Position numbers and translations under genes: made by a program. The notes under the pieces were generated by a model. The model saw only the letters and a program-made list of their open reading frames with translations, did no database searches and was not told the DNA's origin. Source: Halopiger aswanensis (GTDB lineage Archaea > Halobacteriota > Halobacteria > Halobacteriales > Natrialbaceae). From it: DNA of 64,000 nucleotides. Positions within the stretch are counted from its first letter, which is position 1; every line of letters begins with the position of its first letter. The stretch is from NCBI RefSeq assembly GCF_003610195.1, contig NZ_RAPO01000002.1, forward strand, positions 248,001 to 312,000, given 5' to 3'. Positions 43,904 to 52,499 of the stretch are shown here, in pieces.

Positions 43904-45075
43904 TCTTTCTCCTTTTCTGCCCTGCCGCGAGCCATCAGGAAGACGGCAACGTACTCCGGAAGTGACTGGTTGCCGTCCGTGATTGTAAAGCTATCTCCTC
44001 CGAGCTGGACTTCGCCCCCGTCAGTAACGTTGACTGTGATCTCTTGTCCCTTGAAGGTCTCCGGGACGGCGTCGACCAGCGGCTCGAAGTCCGCGATCTC
44101 GTCGCGCTCGAGGCGGACGGTCTTGAGCCCGCTGCCGCCGTGGAGGCTCCCGGGCAGGCGAATGAGCCGGTTCGTGTCCGTGGTGACCGGTTCGTCGATC
44201 GGCGCGTTGTCCCGCTCGACCGCCGTCTCGGCGAACCGCTGGGCCAACTGCTCGACGGCGGTGTGGACGGTGACGTTGCCCGACTCGAGGCCCTCGCGGT
44301 TGTTCCGCGCGGCGTTCAGGGTAGCCTGGGCTTTGCCTTCGCCGATGCCGTCGAACTCCTGGAGGCGCTCGAGGGCCGCGTCCTCCTCCATCGCCAGCAG
44401 GTCGTCGACGAAGTCCATGAAGTGGGCGTGGATGCGCTTGCCCCAGCCGCCCTGAATCTGGAGCAGCCGACGTTCCGTCGGCGTCTTTCGACCGAGGCCG
44501 GCGACGGTTTCGGTTTCGATCAGTTCCTCGAAATCGAGTCCGATGCCGCGGACGTAGTCGACGATCTCGCGGCGGTGCTCGCGGTCGAGTTCCAGCACGT
44601 TCTCGTCGCGCACGTGGACGTGGTACCCGCGCCCGCCAGAGAAGACGATCTCCATATTCCGGAAGGCGAAATCGTTCTCGAGGAAAGCCAGCAGGCGAAG
44701 CAGCGCGTCCTTACATTTCGCGAGCATCTCCGCGTACGAATCCTCGCCCAGCGTCACGCTCGGGAGGTGGTCGGCGTCCAGGTCGAAGACGAGGTCGGCC
44801 GACTGCCAATCTTTCTCGTGCATCGACTTCGCGCCGGGGTCGCGAAACCGGCCCGCGGAGAAGTAGACGTGTTGCGGGCGCTTCCGGACGAGAAATTCGG
44901 AGAGGTCCCCTAACTCGAGCAGCGAACGGTGGCGGACCATCGTCGTGTCGGGTCCCTCGGTCCAGGGGATGTACCCCCACTCGCGTTCGTTGGCCGCGGG
45001 CGGCGGCGAAAGCTCCGTGCGACGGTAGTGGTCGCGGAATCGCCCCCGCAGGTAGGCCCTCGTTCGCTCCTCCAT
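43900..45075 (-). CDS. priS: DNA primase small (catalytic) subunit
   Basis: PriS makes the primers that start DNA synthesis. The 391-residue protein has the catalytic Asp pair (LVFDLDADHLPS, Asp98 and Asp100), SGGRGYHVHV with nucleotide-contacting residues, and DTNRLIRLPGSLHGGSGL with the third acidic site nearby. Length is typical. It is the upstream gene of priS-GINS; PriL is not in the window. Confidence 0.96.
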   Translation of the reverse strand: MEERTRAYLRGRFRDHYRRTELSPPPAANEREWGYIPWTEGPDTTMVRHRSLLELGDLSEFLVRKRPQHVYFSAGRFRDPGAKSMHEKDWQSADLVFDLDADHLPSVTLGEDSYAEMLAKCKDALLRLLAFLENDFAFRNMEIVFSGGRGYHVHVRDENVLELDREHRREIVDYVRGIGLDFEELIETETVAGLGRKTPTERRLLQIQGGWGKRIHAHFMDFVDDLLAMEEDAALERLQEFDGIGEGKAQATLNAARNNREGLESGNVTVHTAVEQLAQRFAETAVERDNAPIDEPVTTDTNRLIRLPGSLHGGSGLKTVRLERDEIADFEPLVDAVPETFKGQEITVNVTDGGEVQLGGDSFTITDGNQSLPEYVAVFLMARGRAEKEKE

Positions 45076-45254
45076 ACGACTCGAGTAGTCGTGGATCGGT
45101 CCGTATAATCCTGCCGAATGGTCGGCCCGACTCGCGCGGGTTCGAGGGGTGCGGTCGAGGGGTTTGGTCGAGATTCGTCTACCGGACGGGCGACGAGCCG
45201 ATCCGTCGGCCGGATCCTAACCCGAACTCCTGACAGCGAAGAAACGTACTATGG

Positions 45255-45260
45255 TTATAT
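45255..45260 (+). promoter_or_regulatory. TATA-like box of the LiaF-like gene
   Basis: TTATAT is about 28 bases before the ATG at 45286, giving a leaderless transcript. Confidence 0.5.
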
Positions 45261-45285
45261 CTCGTCTCATCACGTACACGACAGT

Positions 45286-45978
45286 ATGTCTACGACGATC
45301 TCCCCCCGCCGACTCACGACCAGTCAGTTCCTTTTCGGACTCGTCGTCGTCGTGGTCGGCGTACTGCTCCTGCTCGAGACGACCGGCATCGCGCCGGTGG
45401 GGAGCCTGCTGCTGTACGTTCCGTCGCTGTTCGTCGCCATCGGTGCCTGGGCGCTCGTCAGGAGCCGCCTTCGAAACATCGTCGGCCCGATCGTCCTGAT
45501 CTGTGTCGCGGGCGCGTGGCAGGTCGTCGCGCTCGGGTACGCGACCGTCGAGCAGGTCGTCGTCTTCTGGCCGGTGTTAGTGATCGCGTTCGGCGTGTCG
45601 ATTATCGCCGGCCAGTTCCGATCGCGCGTTCGCGCCACCGACGACGCCGTCACGTCCGCGTTTGCCGCGTTCGGCGGCGTCGAAAAGCGAAACACCTCTA
45701 GGGCGTTCGCCGAAGCCGACCTGACGGCCGTATTCGGCGGCACCGAACTCGATCTGCGCGACGCCGCTATCGAGAGCCGACCGGCTCGGATCAACGCCGT
45801 CGCCCTGTTCGGTGGGGTCGACATCATCGTCCCTCGAGAGTGGAACGTGCAACTAGATGTCTTGCCCGTACTGGGGGGCGCCTCCGACGACCGGCCGCGC
45901 CGAGAGGTCCACAACGAGGAGGTCGACCTCGTCGTGACCGGGTTCGCCGCGTTCGGCGGCGTTTCCATAACGGACTGA
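45286..45978 (+). CDS. LiaF-like membrane protein
   Basis: The 230-residue protein has four N-terminal helices (about 14-33, 37-56, 63-80, 84-107). A cytosolic beta-helix-like part follows: TSAFAAFGGVEKRN, then LTAVFGGTELDLRDA, then INAVALFGGVDIIVP. The repeated FGGxE/V motifs are those of the LiaF C-terminal domain, which modulates envelope-stress two-component systems in bacteria. In haloarchaea such proteins stand alone. Frames starting at 45118 are not supported. Confidence 0.85.
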   Translation: MSTTISPRRLTTSQFLFGLVVVVVGVLLLLETTGIAPVGSLLLYVPSLFVAIGAWALVRSRLRNIVGPIVLICVAGAWQVVALGYATVEQVVVFWPVLVIAFGVSIIAGQFRSRVRATDDAVTSAFAAFGGVEKRNTSRAFAEADLTAVFGGTELDLRDAAIESRPARINAVALFGGVDIIVPREWNVQLDVLPVLGGASDDRPRREVHNEEVDLVVTGFAAFGGVSITD

Positions 45979-46058
45979 ACGGCGGTCGAGCTATGGTCGC
46001 CACTGGACGTCACTGCACACCTGATCGCATGACAGCATTGGGACCGGTGTGAATCGTT

Positions 46059-46733
46059 TCAGCGGCTACTATACGAGTCCGCGCGGTCCGAACGGGTTCT
46101 GCGGTCGACAGTCACATATCGCTCACCTTCGAGAATCGCTTCGACGCGACCGTGCCAGTCGTCGGCGAACGCCTCCCGCTCGTCCTCGCTCGCGGTCCCG
46201 TCGATCAGTTTCGGCAGGTTGCTCGTCGCGGGGCCGCCCGATGGAATATCTTCGACGTGGTAGGTGACCCGCACCGTCTCGTCGGTATCGGTGCGTGTCA
46301 GTTCGACGACGACGCCGTCGGTTCCGATCGCACCGTATTCCAGCAGGTTGCGCCGACCGCCGTGGCCGTCGGCGAGGCCGCCGAAGCCGTCCTCGCCGGC
46401 CGCGCCCGTAATATACGAGAGCAGGCGCGCGGTGACGCCGTAGGCCGGATCATTCCGCGGGCCGCCGGCAAGTACCGCGATCTCGCCGCGGACGGGGAGT
46501 TCGTCGCCCGGATAGAGCGCCTCGAGGCCGTCCTTCGCGATGCGGTAGGCGCCCGCCGCGGTGGGACAGGAGTGGCCCGCGGCTTTCACCACGTCCCGGT
46601 AGCCGACGACGATCGGGTCGCCCGGCTCGAGGACGGCCAGCGCCTCGGCGGCGGGGTCGCGTAGTCGGATCGGTTCGACGTCGGAGTCGACGGTCCAGTT
46701 CGTTCGCTCGGTTTCGGTGGTGGATTCGCTCAT
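46059..46733 (-). CDS. FmdE-like protein in a metal-efflux operon
   Basis: The 224-residue protein has VVKAAGHSCPTAAGAYRIAK (His54, Cys56) and EIAVLAGGPRNDPAYGVTARLLSYITG, resembling the metal-binding GHxCP region of FmdE/COG2191 domains. A second HGGRR segment (about 124-128) could add ligands. It is the third gene after a CopZ-like protein and a P-type ATPase, five bases from the ATPase stop. It is therefore likely a metal-binding partner. The exact function is unknown. Confidence 0.65.
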   Translation of the reverse strand: MSESTTETERTNWTVDSDVEPIRLRDPAAEALAVLEPGDPIVVGYRDVVKAAGHSCPTAAGAYRIAKDGLEALYPGDELPVRGEIAVLAGGPRNDPAYGVTARLLSYITGAAGEDGFGGLADGHGGRRNLLEYGAIGTDGVVVELTRTDTDETVRVTYHVEDIPSGGPATSNLPKLIDGTASEDEREAFADDWHGRVEAILEGERYVTVDRRTRSDRADSYSSR

Positions 46734-46738
46734 AGTGG

Positions 46739-48637
46739 TTAGTATCGCAGTAGTCGCATGCCGTTCAGGATGACGAGCAACACGCTGCCGATGTGGACGA
46801 GCATGCCGCTCGCCATGTGGACGTAGCCCGCGAAGACGCCGGCCAGCAGCAGGACGACCGTCGCCACGGCGACGGTGACGTTCTCGGTGACGTTCCAGCG
46901 GGTCGCCTTGCTGAGGCCGACGGCGTAGGGGATACGTCCCAGGTCGTCGGCCATCAGCGCCACGTCCGCCGTCTCGATGGCGGTGTCGGTTCCGGCGGCG
47001 CCCATCGCGATCCCGACGTCGGCGGTCGCGAGCGACGGCGCGTCGTTGATGCCGTCGCCGACCATCGCGACGACGTGGCCCTCTTCCTGGAACGACTGGA
47101 TCGCTTCTTGCTTCTCCTCGGGCAGCAGCGCCGCGCGGTAGTCGTCGATCCCGACCGTCTCGGCGACCGCTCGAGCGGTTCGCTCGTTGTCGCCGGTCAG
47201 CATCACCGTACGGACGCCGGCCGCTTGCAGCGCGGCGACGACGTCGGCCGCGTCCTCGCGGAGTTCGTCTCGCAGCGAGACGACGCCGACGACCTCGTCC
47301 TCGAGGACGACGTAGACCGCCGTCTCGCCGTTCTCCTCGCGCTTGCGAGCGTAGTCTACAACCTGCTCGGAGAGGTCGATACCGCGTTCCTCGAGCAGCG
47401 CCCGGTTGCCGACGACGATCGCTCGTCCGTCGTGGCGGGCGACGACGCCCTTCCCGGGGACGACCTCGAACTCGTCGGGGTCGGGTATCCGTTGCTCGAG
47501 CGCGAGGCCGCCATCGGTTGCGTACGCTCCGTTCCGGTCGCCGTCGAGGTCCCGAGCGGCCTCGAGGATCGCGTCCGCGAGGTGGTGTTCGCTTCGCTTC
47601 TCGGCGATCGCGGCGTACCGTAGCACGTCCTCGCGTTCGGCGTCGAACCCTTCGACGTCCGCGACGGTCGTCTCGCCTTTCGTCAGCGTCCCGGTCTTGT
47701 CGAACGCGACGAGGTCGATCTCGCCGGCCGTCTCGAGGTGTTCGCCGCCCTTCATGAGCACGCCCGAGCGGGCCGCGTTGCCGATGGCGCTGACGATGCT
47801 GACCGGCGGCCCGATCACGAGCGCGCCGGGACAGCCGATCACCAGCAGCGTCAGGGCCATGACGGCGTCCCCGGTGACGGCGTAGGCGCCGGCCGCCAGC
47901 ACGACGATCGCGGGCGTGTAGTACTTCGCGAACCGCTCGATGATCGTCTCCGTCGGTGCTTTCGCCTCCTGGGCCTCCTCGACGCGGCGGATGATCCGCT
48001 CGAGGGTCGTGTCGGTGCCCGTCCCGGTCGCGACGACCTCGAGGGCGCCCTCCTGGTTGATCGTCCCGGCGTAGACCTCGTCGCCCGCGTCCTTGTGGAC
48101 GGGCGCGCTCTCGCCGGTGACGGGCGACTGGTCGATCGCGCTCTCGCCGCCCGTGACCTCGCCGTCGACGGGTACCTTCGCGCCGGGTTTAACGACGACC
48201 GTCTCGCCGGCCTCGACGTCACGTGCGGGGACCTCGACCTCTTCGCCGTCACGACGAACGATCGCCGTATCCGGCGTCATCTCGAGCAACTCCTCGAGGG
48301 CCGCGCGGGTCTTGCCCATCGTCCGCGCCTCGAGGTAGTTCCCCAGCGCGAACAGGAAGACGACGGCCGCGGCCTCCCAGTACTCGCCGATGTAGATCGC
48401 GCCGACCGCGGCCAGGGTGACGAGCGTGTTGATGCCCACCGTCCCGCTGCGCAGCGCGTAGTACGCTTTCTTCGCGACGTCGTAGCCGCCGACGACGGCT
48501 GCGAGGGTCATCAGCGACGCGCTCAGTCGCGGGACGTCGTGGAAGGTGCCGGCGGCCCACCCGGCCGCCAGCAGCAGGCCGCTGGCGGCGACGACGGCTG
48601 GCTGTCGGTGCTTCCGAAGGTGTCGTTTCACGCTCAC
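46739..48637 (-). CDS. Heavy-metal P-type ATPase with CPG transport motif
   Basis: The 632-residue pump has no N-terminal HMA domain. It shows TGES (174-177), the transmembrane motif CPG at 269-271 (VIGCPGALVIGPPV), phosphorylated Asp313 (AFDKTGTLTKGE), HP-type sequence (EHHLADAI) and GDGINDAPSLATADVG. Most P1B pumps have CPC or SPC. CPG also occurs in Zn/Cd-type relatives, so soft-metal export is likely, but the ion is uncertain. It is flanked by a separate HMA protein and the FmdE-like gene. Confidence 0.9.
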   Translation of the reverse strand: MSVKRHLRKHRQPAVVAASGLLLAAGWAAGTFHDVPRLSASLMTLAAVVGGYDVAKKAYYALRSGTVGINTLVTLAAVGAIYIGEYWEAAAVVFLFALGNYLEARTMGKTRAALEELLEMTPDTAIVRRDGEEVEVPARDVEAGETVVVKPGAKVPVDGEVTGGESAIDQSPVTGESAPVHKDAGDEVYAGTINQEGALEVVATGTGTDTTLERIIRRVEEAQEAKAPTETIIERFAKYYTPAIVVLAAGAYAVTGDAVMALTLLVIGCPGALVIGPPVSIVSAIGNAARSGVLMKGGEHLETAGEIDLVAFDKTGTLTKGETTVADVEGFDAEREDVLRYAAIAEKRSEHHLADAILEAARDLDGDRNGAYATDGGLALEQRIPDPDEFEVVPGKGVVARHDGRAIVVGNRALLEERGIDLSEQVVDYARKREENGETAVYVVLEDEVVGVVSLRDELREDAADVVAALQAAGVRTVMLTGDNERTARAVAETVGIDDYRAALLPEEKQEAIQSFQEEGHVVAMVGDGINDAPSLATADVGIAMGAAGTDTAIETADVALMADDLGRIPYAVGLSKATRWNVTENVTVAVATVVLLLAGVFAGYVHMASGMLVHIGSVLLVILNGMRLLRY

Positions 48638-48643
48638 GTTCGG

Positions 48644-48856
48644 TCACCGCGGCCGGGGCGTGTACCCCTGGTTCGTGATCGTCCGTTCGAACGTCTCCGG
48701 TTCGACCGCGGTCTCGTTGTACTCGATCTCGACGCGGCCCGTCGTGTAGTGGACCTCGACGCGTTCGACGCCGTCAGTCCTCGAGAGCGATCGTTCGACG
48801 TTGCTCGCACAGGTCGGGCAGTCGAAGTCGGTAACGCGGTATTCGATCTTGGTCAT
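48644..48856 (-). CDS. HMA-domain metallochaperone (CopZ-like)
   Basis: The 70-residue protein is a single HMA fold starting MTKIEYRVTDFDCPTCASNVERSL, with the metal ligands in CPTC (13-16 region). It precedes the P-type ATPase by six bases and likely delivers or senses the metal for it, replacing the N-terminal domain that the pump lacks. The start at 48856 is supported by a TATA box; the longer frame to 48904 is rejected. Confidence 0.88.
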   Translation of the reverse strand: MTKIEYRVTDFDCPTCASNVERSLSRTDGVERVEVHYTTGRVEIEYNETAVEPETFERTITNQGYTPRPR

Positions 48857-48890
48857 CGGTTCTCGAGTACGCCTACGGCCCGCCCACCCA

Positions 48891-48899
48891 AATATATAA
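48891..48899 (-). promoter_or_regulatory. TATA box of the metal-efflux operon
   Basis: On the minus strand TTATATATT is about 38 bases before the HMA gene's start. Confidence 0.55.
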
Positions 48900-48901
48900 C
48901 T

Positions 48902-48916
48902 CAAATGACTTGTTTG
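48902..48916. promoter_or_regulatory. Candidate operator of the metal-efflux operon
   Basis: CAAA-7 bases-TTTG is a small inverted repeat immediately upstream of the TATA box. A binding site for the divergent regulator at 49010 would be expected here. Confidence 0.3.
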
Positions 48917-48980
48917 TATTATGGAACGGGTGATAGAACCGGTGAAACGACTCGTCTAGACGGTCGCGCGGTCTGATCGA

Positions 48981-48987
48981 CTTATAC
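48981..48987 (+). promoter_or_regulatory. TATA-like box of the ArsR-type regulator
   Basis: CTTATAC is centred about 26 bases before the ATG at 49010. Confidence 0.5.
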
Positions 48988-49009
48988 GACACCGCCCCCA
49001 ACGGCCGCC

Positions 49010-49567
49010 ATGGCCGAATTCACGTCGAACGTGACGATCGAGGACGTCGCCGTCCGCGACACGAACGTCTCGAGCGCCGTCGACGAGCCGATCCGGGCGA
49101 TGATCCTCGACATGCTCGCGGAGGGCGAGCGGTCCGTCGCGGACCTCGACGAGGCGCTCGCCGAACGCGGCTACGACCGCACGCGCAACACGGTGCGCCA
49201 CCACGTCAACGAACTCCGGGACGCCGGCCTCGTCGAAATCGCGCGCATGGAGGAGCGAAACGGCGGGACGACGAAGTACTACCGGGCGAATACGATCGTG
49301 CTGTCGTACGCCGTTCCCGAGGGCCGTCGGGCGGCCGTCGACGAGATGGCGACGGCGCTCGCCCCGGAGGTGGCGGACCTCGTCGCGACGCTCGAGGGCG
49401 ACTACGGCGAGACGATCGACGAGATCGTCGACGAGATGGCGCCCTGCGAACACTGCCGGACCCAGAAGTACGAGACGTACCTCCTGTTGACGGTGCTTCG
49501 ACGCGCGTTCGTCGCGGGAGCGGTGCGGGGGGACGGTGACGTCGACCCCGAGGTATCCGGAGAGTAA
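49010..49567 (+). CDS. ArsR-like winged-helix regulator with CxxC
   Basis: The 185-residue protein has a winged-helix core (about 23-95: VDEPIRAMILDMLAEGERSVADLDEAL, then TRNTVRHHVNELRDAGLVEIARME). The helical tail contains CEHC (146-149), likely a metal or redox sensor. It diverges from the CopZ-like/P-type ATPase operon, whose promoter it probably controls. Haloarchaeal metal efflux genes often have such a neighbour. Confidence 0.85.
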   Translation: MAEFTSNVTIEDVAVRDTNVSSAVDEPIRAMILDMLAEGERSVADLDEALAERGYDRTRNTVRHHVNELRDAGLVEIARMEERNGGTTKYYRANTIVLSYAVPEGRRAAVDEMATALAPEVADLVATLEGDYGETIDEIVDEMAPCEHCRTQKYETYLLLTVLRRAFVAGAVRGDGDVDPEVSGE

Positions 49568-49597
49568 CTGTCGCTGCGGGTGCTCGAGAACAAGTCG

Positions 49598-50074
49598 CTA
49601 CCGACGAATCAGATCAGAAAGGCGGTCGGTGATTCCGACGTCGGCACCGAGTTTCAGGTAGTAGGCGTCGCCGCCGTCCTCGTAGTAGTCGTCGATGCGG
49701 CGTTTGATCTCGAACCCGAGGTGTTCGTAGAACTGGAGGGCGTTCTCGTTGCTGGTCCGCGCGTGGCAGGTGATCGTGTCGTGGTCCTCGGCGACGCGGG
49801 CGACGAGTCGCTTGCCGATCCCCTCGCCGCGGTAGGCCGGATCGACGGCCAGAAAGAGAATGTAGCCGTCGCGTCGAACGGCCGCGAAGCCGATGAGATC
49901 GCCGTCCTGCACGTAACAGTGAACCTTCGAGCGCCGATACGCGTCGGTAAAGAACTTGCGTCGCTGTTTGAGCACCCCCTCTTCGCGGTTGATCCGCTCT
50001 TTGAGCTCCCACGCTTCCTCGACGTAGTCGTCACTCCCCGGCGTGACGACCCGACTGTCGATGTTGACGCTCAC
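49598..50074 (-). CDS. GNAT family N-acetyltransferase (RimI-like)
   Basis: The 158-residue protein has the GNAT core: LFLAVDPAYRGEGIGKRLVARV with the acetyl-CoA loop, then ARTSNENALQFYEHLGFE. This order resembles RimI/protein N-terminal acetyltransferases. The substrate is unknown. It converges with the ArsR-type regulator. Confidence 0.87.
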   Translation of the reverse strand: MSVNIDSRVVTPGSDDYVEEAWELKERINREEGVLKQRRKFFTDAYRRSKVHCYVQDGDLIGFAAVRRDGYILFLAVDPAYRGEGIGKRLVARVAEDHDTITCHARTSNENALQFYEHLGFEIKRRIDDYYEDGGDAYYLKLGADVGITDRLSDLIRR

Positions 50075-50341
50075 TACCAGACGGTAACATCGTCGTCAAT
50101 ATAATTCCTCCGGCAGCGATCGCAACCGCCCACGTTCGTGGCTCTCCGTTCCGGTCGGCGCCGAATTCGTCGACCGCAGATTTCGGTGAGTCGGTCCGCA
50201 ACCGGAGTCCGTACGCGTGACACTCGCTAACGCAGGAAACAGCCGATCTGCCGATCGGAGCCGCAAACCCTCGAGGCGACGACCGCGTGTTCGAAACCGG
50301 AAACGACGGGCATACGGCATCGGCCGCCGAACCGCCGAGTA

Positions 50342-50812
50342 ATGGGCTACGAACTGCGCGATCACACGGCCGACGTCGCGGTCGCGGCGACCGGCGACTC
50401 GCTCGAGGGGGTCTTCGCGTCGGTTGCGGACGGGCTCGCGGCCGCGTCGTGCGACGAGATTCCGGCTGCGGACGCAGACGAATCCGGCGACCGATTTTCC
50501 GTGACCGTCGCCGCCGAGAGCCGCGAGGCGCTGCTGTTCGACTATCTGGACGAGGTGATCTACCTGCGCGACGTGCGCGCGGAACTCCCGGTCGACCACT
50601 GCGTCGAGGCGATCCGCGAACCCGGCGAGGCCGCGGACGACGATGGTAACGGCGATGAGCCGGATGACAATCGCTGGTCCCTCGAGGCCACCGCCCGCGG
50701 CGTTCCGCTCGCCGAGATCGACGCCCGCGAGGTGAAGGCCGTCACCTACTCCGAGATGGAACTCGAGCGCCGGGACGACGGCTGGGAAGCGTACGTGGTC
50801 TTCGACGTGTGA
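50342..50812 (+). CDS. Archease (RtcB cofactor)
   Basis: Archease speeds guanylylation and turnover of the RNA ligase RtcB. The 156-residue protein has the family pattern YELRDHTADVAVAATGDSLEGVFASVADGL with a conserved Asp, LLFDYLDEVIYL in the middle, and AVTYSEMELER near the end. An acidic insertion (about 95-115, EAADDDGNGDEPDDN) is a haloarchaeal feature. rtcB lies 1.7 kb downstream on the same strand. Confidence 0.94.
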   Translation: MGYELRDHTADVAVAATGDSLEGVFASVADGLAAASCDEIPAADADESGDRFSVTVAAESREALLFDYLDEVIYLRDVRAELPVDHCVEAIREPGEAADDDGNGDEPDDNRWSLEATARGVPLAEIDAREVKAVTYSEMELERRDDGWEAYVVFDV

Positions 50813-50863
50813 TGCGGTCGTGTCCGCCTGCGGCAACGCTACCTGCGCCGGCTTTCACAAATA

Positions 50864-50870
50864 CTTATAC
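50864..50870 (+). promoter_or_regulatory. TATA-like box of the 50895 membrane protein
   Basis: CTTATAC is centred about 28 bases before the GTG at 50895. Confidence 0.5.
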
Positions 50871-50894
50871 AAATAGCATGAGAAGAACGCGGAC

Positions 50895-51176
50895 GTGCCG
50901 CCCTCCGTTCCCTTCATCGACCGAGACACCGGGACCCTAGACACGACGGAAATCATACTCGAGGCGATCCCGATCGCCAAACTCGTCGGCGGAATCGTTG
51001 CGGTCGCGCTCGTCCCGTTCGCGATGGCGTTTCTGCTTCGCGGATCGGTGCTTCTCAGTGCGCTCCTCTCCGTCGTCGGGCAGTTCGTCCTCGCAGTCGG
51101 CTCCGGGGTCGTCCTCATCTACGTGATCGTTCGCGCGCTGCAACTCGCGAACGGACAGTACGCCGACGATCGGTAG
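50895..51176 (+). CDS. Small membrane protein, unrecognised
   Basis: The 93-residue protein starts at GTG (MPPSVPFIDRDTGTLDTTEI) and has two hydrophobic helices, about 25-48 (IPIAKLVGGIVAVALVPFAM) and 54-80 (LLSALLSVVGQFVLAVGSGVV). A matching TATA box supports the start. No family is recognised. It lies between archease and the DoxX-like gene. Confidence 0.6.
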   Translation: MPPSVPFIDRDTGTLDTTEIILEAIPIAKLVGGIVAVALVPFAMAFLLRGSVLLSALLSVVGQFVLAVGSGVVLIYVIVRALQLANGQYADDR

Positions 51177-51266
51177 CAGTCGTCGCCGTCCGTTCATTCC
51201 GGTCGCTCCCCGTACACAACACAGTGGGCCGTGGCTATTTGACGCCGATCCGCGTACCCTCGAGAC

Positions 51267-52400
51267 GTGACTCCGTCCGCACGCTTGCTGTCAACTGATC
51301 CCGGTCGAACGCTCTCGAGGGCGAGCCGGTGCGCGCTACTCGCAGTCTGTGTCGCGAGCGCAATAGCCGGTACCGCGAGCGCCCACGAGGAGTACGTCGT
51401 CGACGACGAGCACGCGGTCGGCGTCGGGGAGTTTCTGACCGAAAGCCTCACCGACCCGTTCGTCGTCGGACCGCTGCTGGGCGGCGCGCTCGCGGTCCTC
51501 GCGCTCGTCGGCGGCTACCTCGCCGTTCGACCGTTCCCGCGGGACGTCGCTGCGTTTCGGACCGCGATGGACGAGTACCGCGGGTACGTCCCCTGGCTGC
51601 TGCGAATCTCCTTCGGCATTCCGCTGATCGGGGCTGGCTTCAGCGGCTACTTCATCAGTCCGGCAGTCGAGATCGATCTCCGCCTGGTTCAGGTGGCGCT
51701 CGGCTTCCTGTTGCTGTTCGGACTGGCGACGCGGCTCGTCGCGCTGATCGGCCTCGTCGCGTATCTCGTCGGCCTGGTCCGCTGGCCGACGTTACTCCTC
51801 CAACTCGAGTTCGTCGGCGGCTTGGCCGCGATCGCGCTGGTCGGGAGCGGCAAGCCGAGCGCCGATCACGTCCTCCAGCGGGTCGCGGGCACGTCGGGGA
51901 CGGTCTACCGGCAGTTCGATCCGGTCCATCGGCGGGCGCAGGCGTTCCAGGAGTGGATCGGCGCGTACGAGCCCCTGCTACCGACGGTCACGCGGGTGGG
52001 ACTTGGCGCAACGTTCGTCGTCCTCGGCGTAGGCCAGAAGCTCCTCCGCCCAGGGATCGCCCTCGCGGTCGTCGAGCGGTACGACCTGACGGCGGTCCTC
52101 CCCGTCCCGCCGGAGCTGTGGGTGCTCGGCGCGGGACTGACCGAAGCCGCCCTCGGGGTGGCGCTCATCGTCGGCCTCTTTACCCGCGCGACCGCCGGAG
52201 TCGCGATCTTCATGTTCACGCTCACGCTGTTCGCGCTGCCCGACGATCCGGTTCTCGCCCACGTCGGGCTGTTCGGGATGGCGTCGGTTCTGCTCATCAC
52301 CGGCAGCGGGCCCTCCGCCGTCGACGAGTATCTCGCAACGCTCGCGGGCGACGCCGAGCGCGCGGACGCGGCGCGGAGCGAAGCCGTCGACGCGCCCTGA
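51267..52400 (+). CDS. Double DoxX-like membrane protein
   Basis: The 377-residue protein begins with a signal-like segment (about 20-40, ending ASAHEEYVVDD). Two DoxX-type four-helix blocks follow, at about 107-192 (LLRISFGIPLIGAGFSGYFI) and 238-347 (VTRVGLGATFVVLGVGQKLL). Single DoxX proteins have about 140 residues, so this one is about twice the usual size. DoxX proteins are thought to act with quinone oxidoreductases. It starts at GTG 51267. Confidence 0.75.
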   Translation: MTPSARLLSTDPGRTLSRASRCALLAVCVASAIAGTASAHEEYVVDDEHAVGVGEFLTESLTDPFVVGPLLGGALAVLALVGGYLAVRPFPRDVAAFRTAMDEYRGYVPWLLRISFGIPLIGAGFSGYFISPAVEIDLRLVQVALGFLLLFGLATRLVALIGLVAYLVGLVRWPTLLLQLEFVGGLAAIALVGSGKPSADHVLQRVAGTSGTVYRQFDPVHRRAQAFQEWIGAYEPLLPTVTRVGLGATFVVLGVGQKLLRPGIALAVVERYDLTAVLPVPPELWVLGAGLTEAALGVALIVGLFTRATAGVAIFMFTLTLFALPDDPVLAHVGLFGMASVLLITGSGPSAVDEYLATLAGDAERADAARSEAVDAP

Positions 52401-52499
52401 ACCGCCGTCGCGGCCTGACCCAGTCCGGCCCGTGCGAATCGGTCCCGACCCACCGCGGGAGACGAACCTTCTTTCACCGTCCGGAGCGGACGTGCACGT

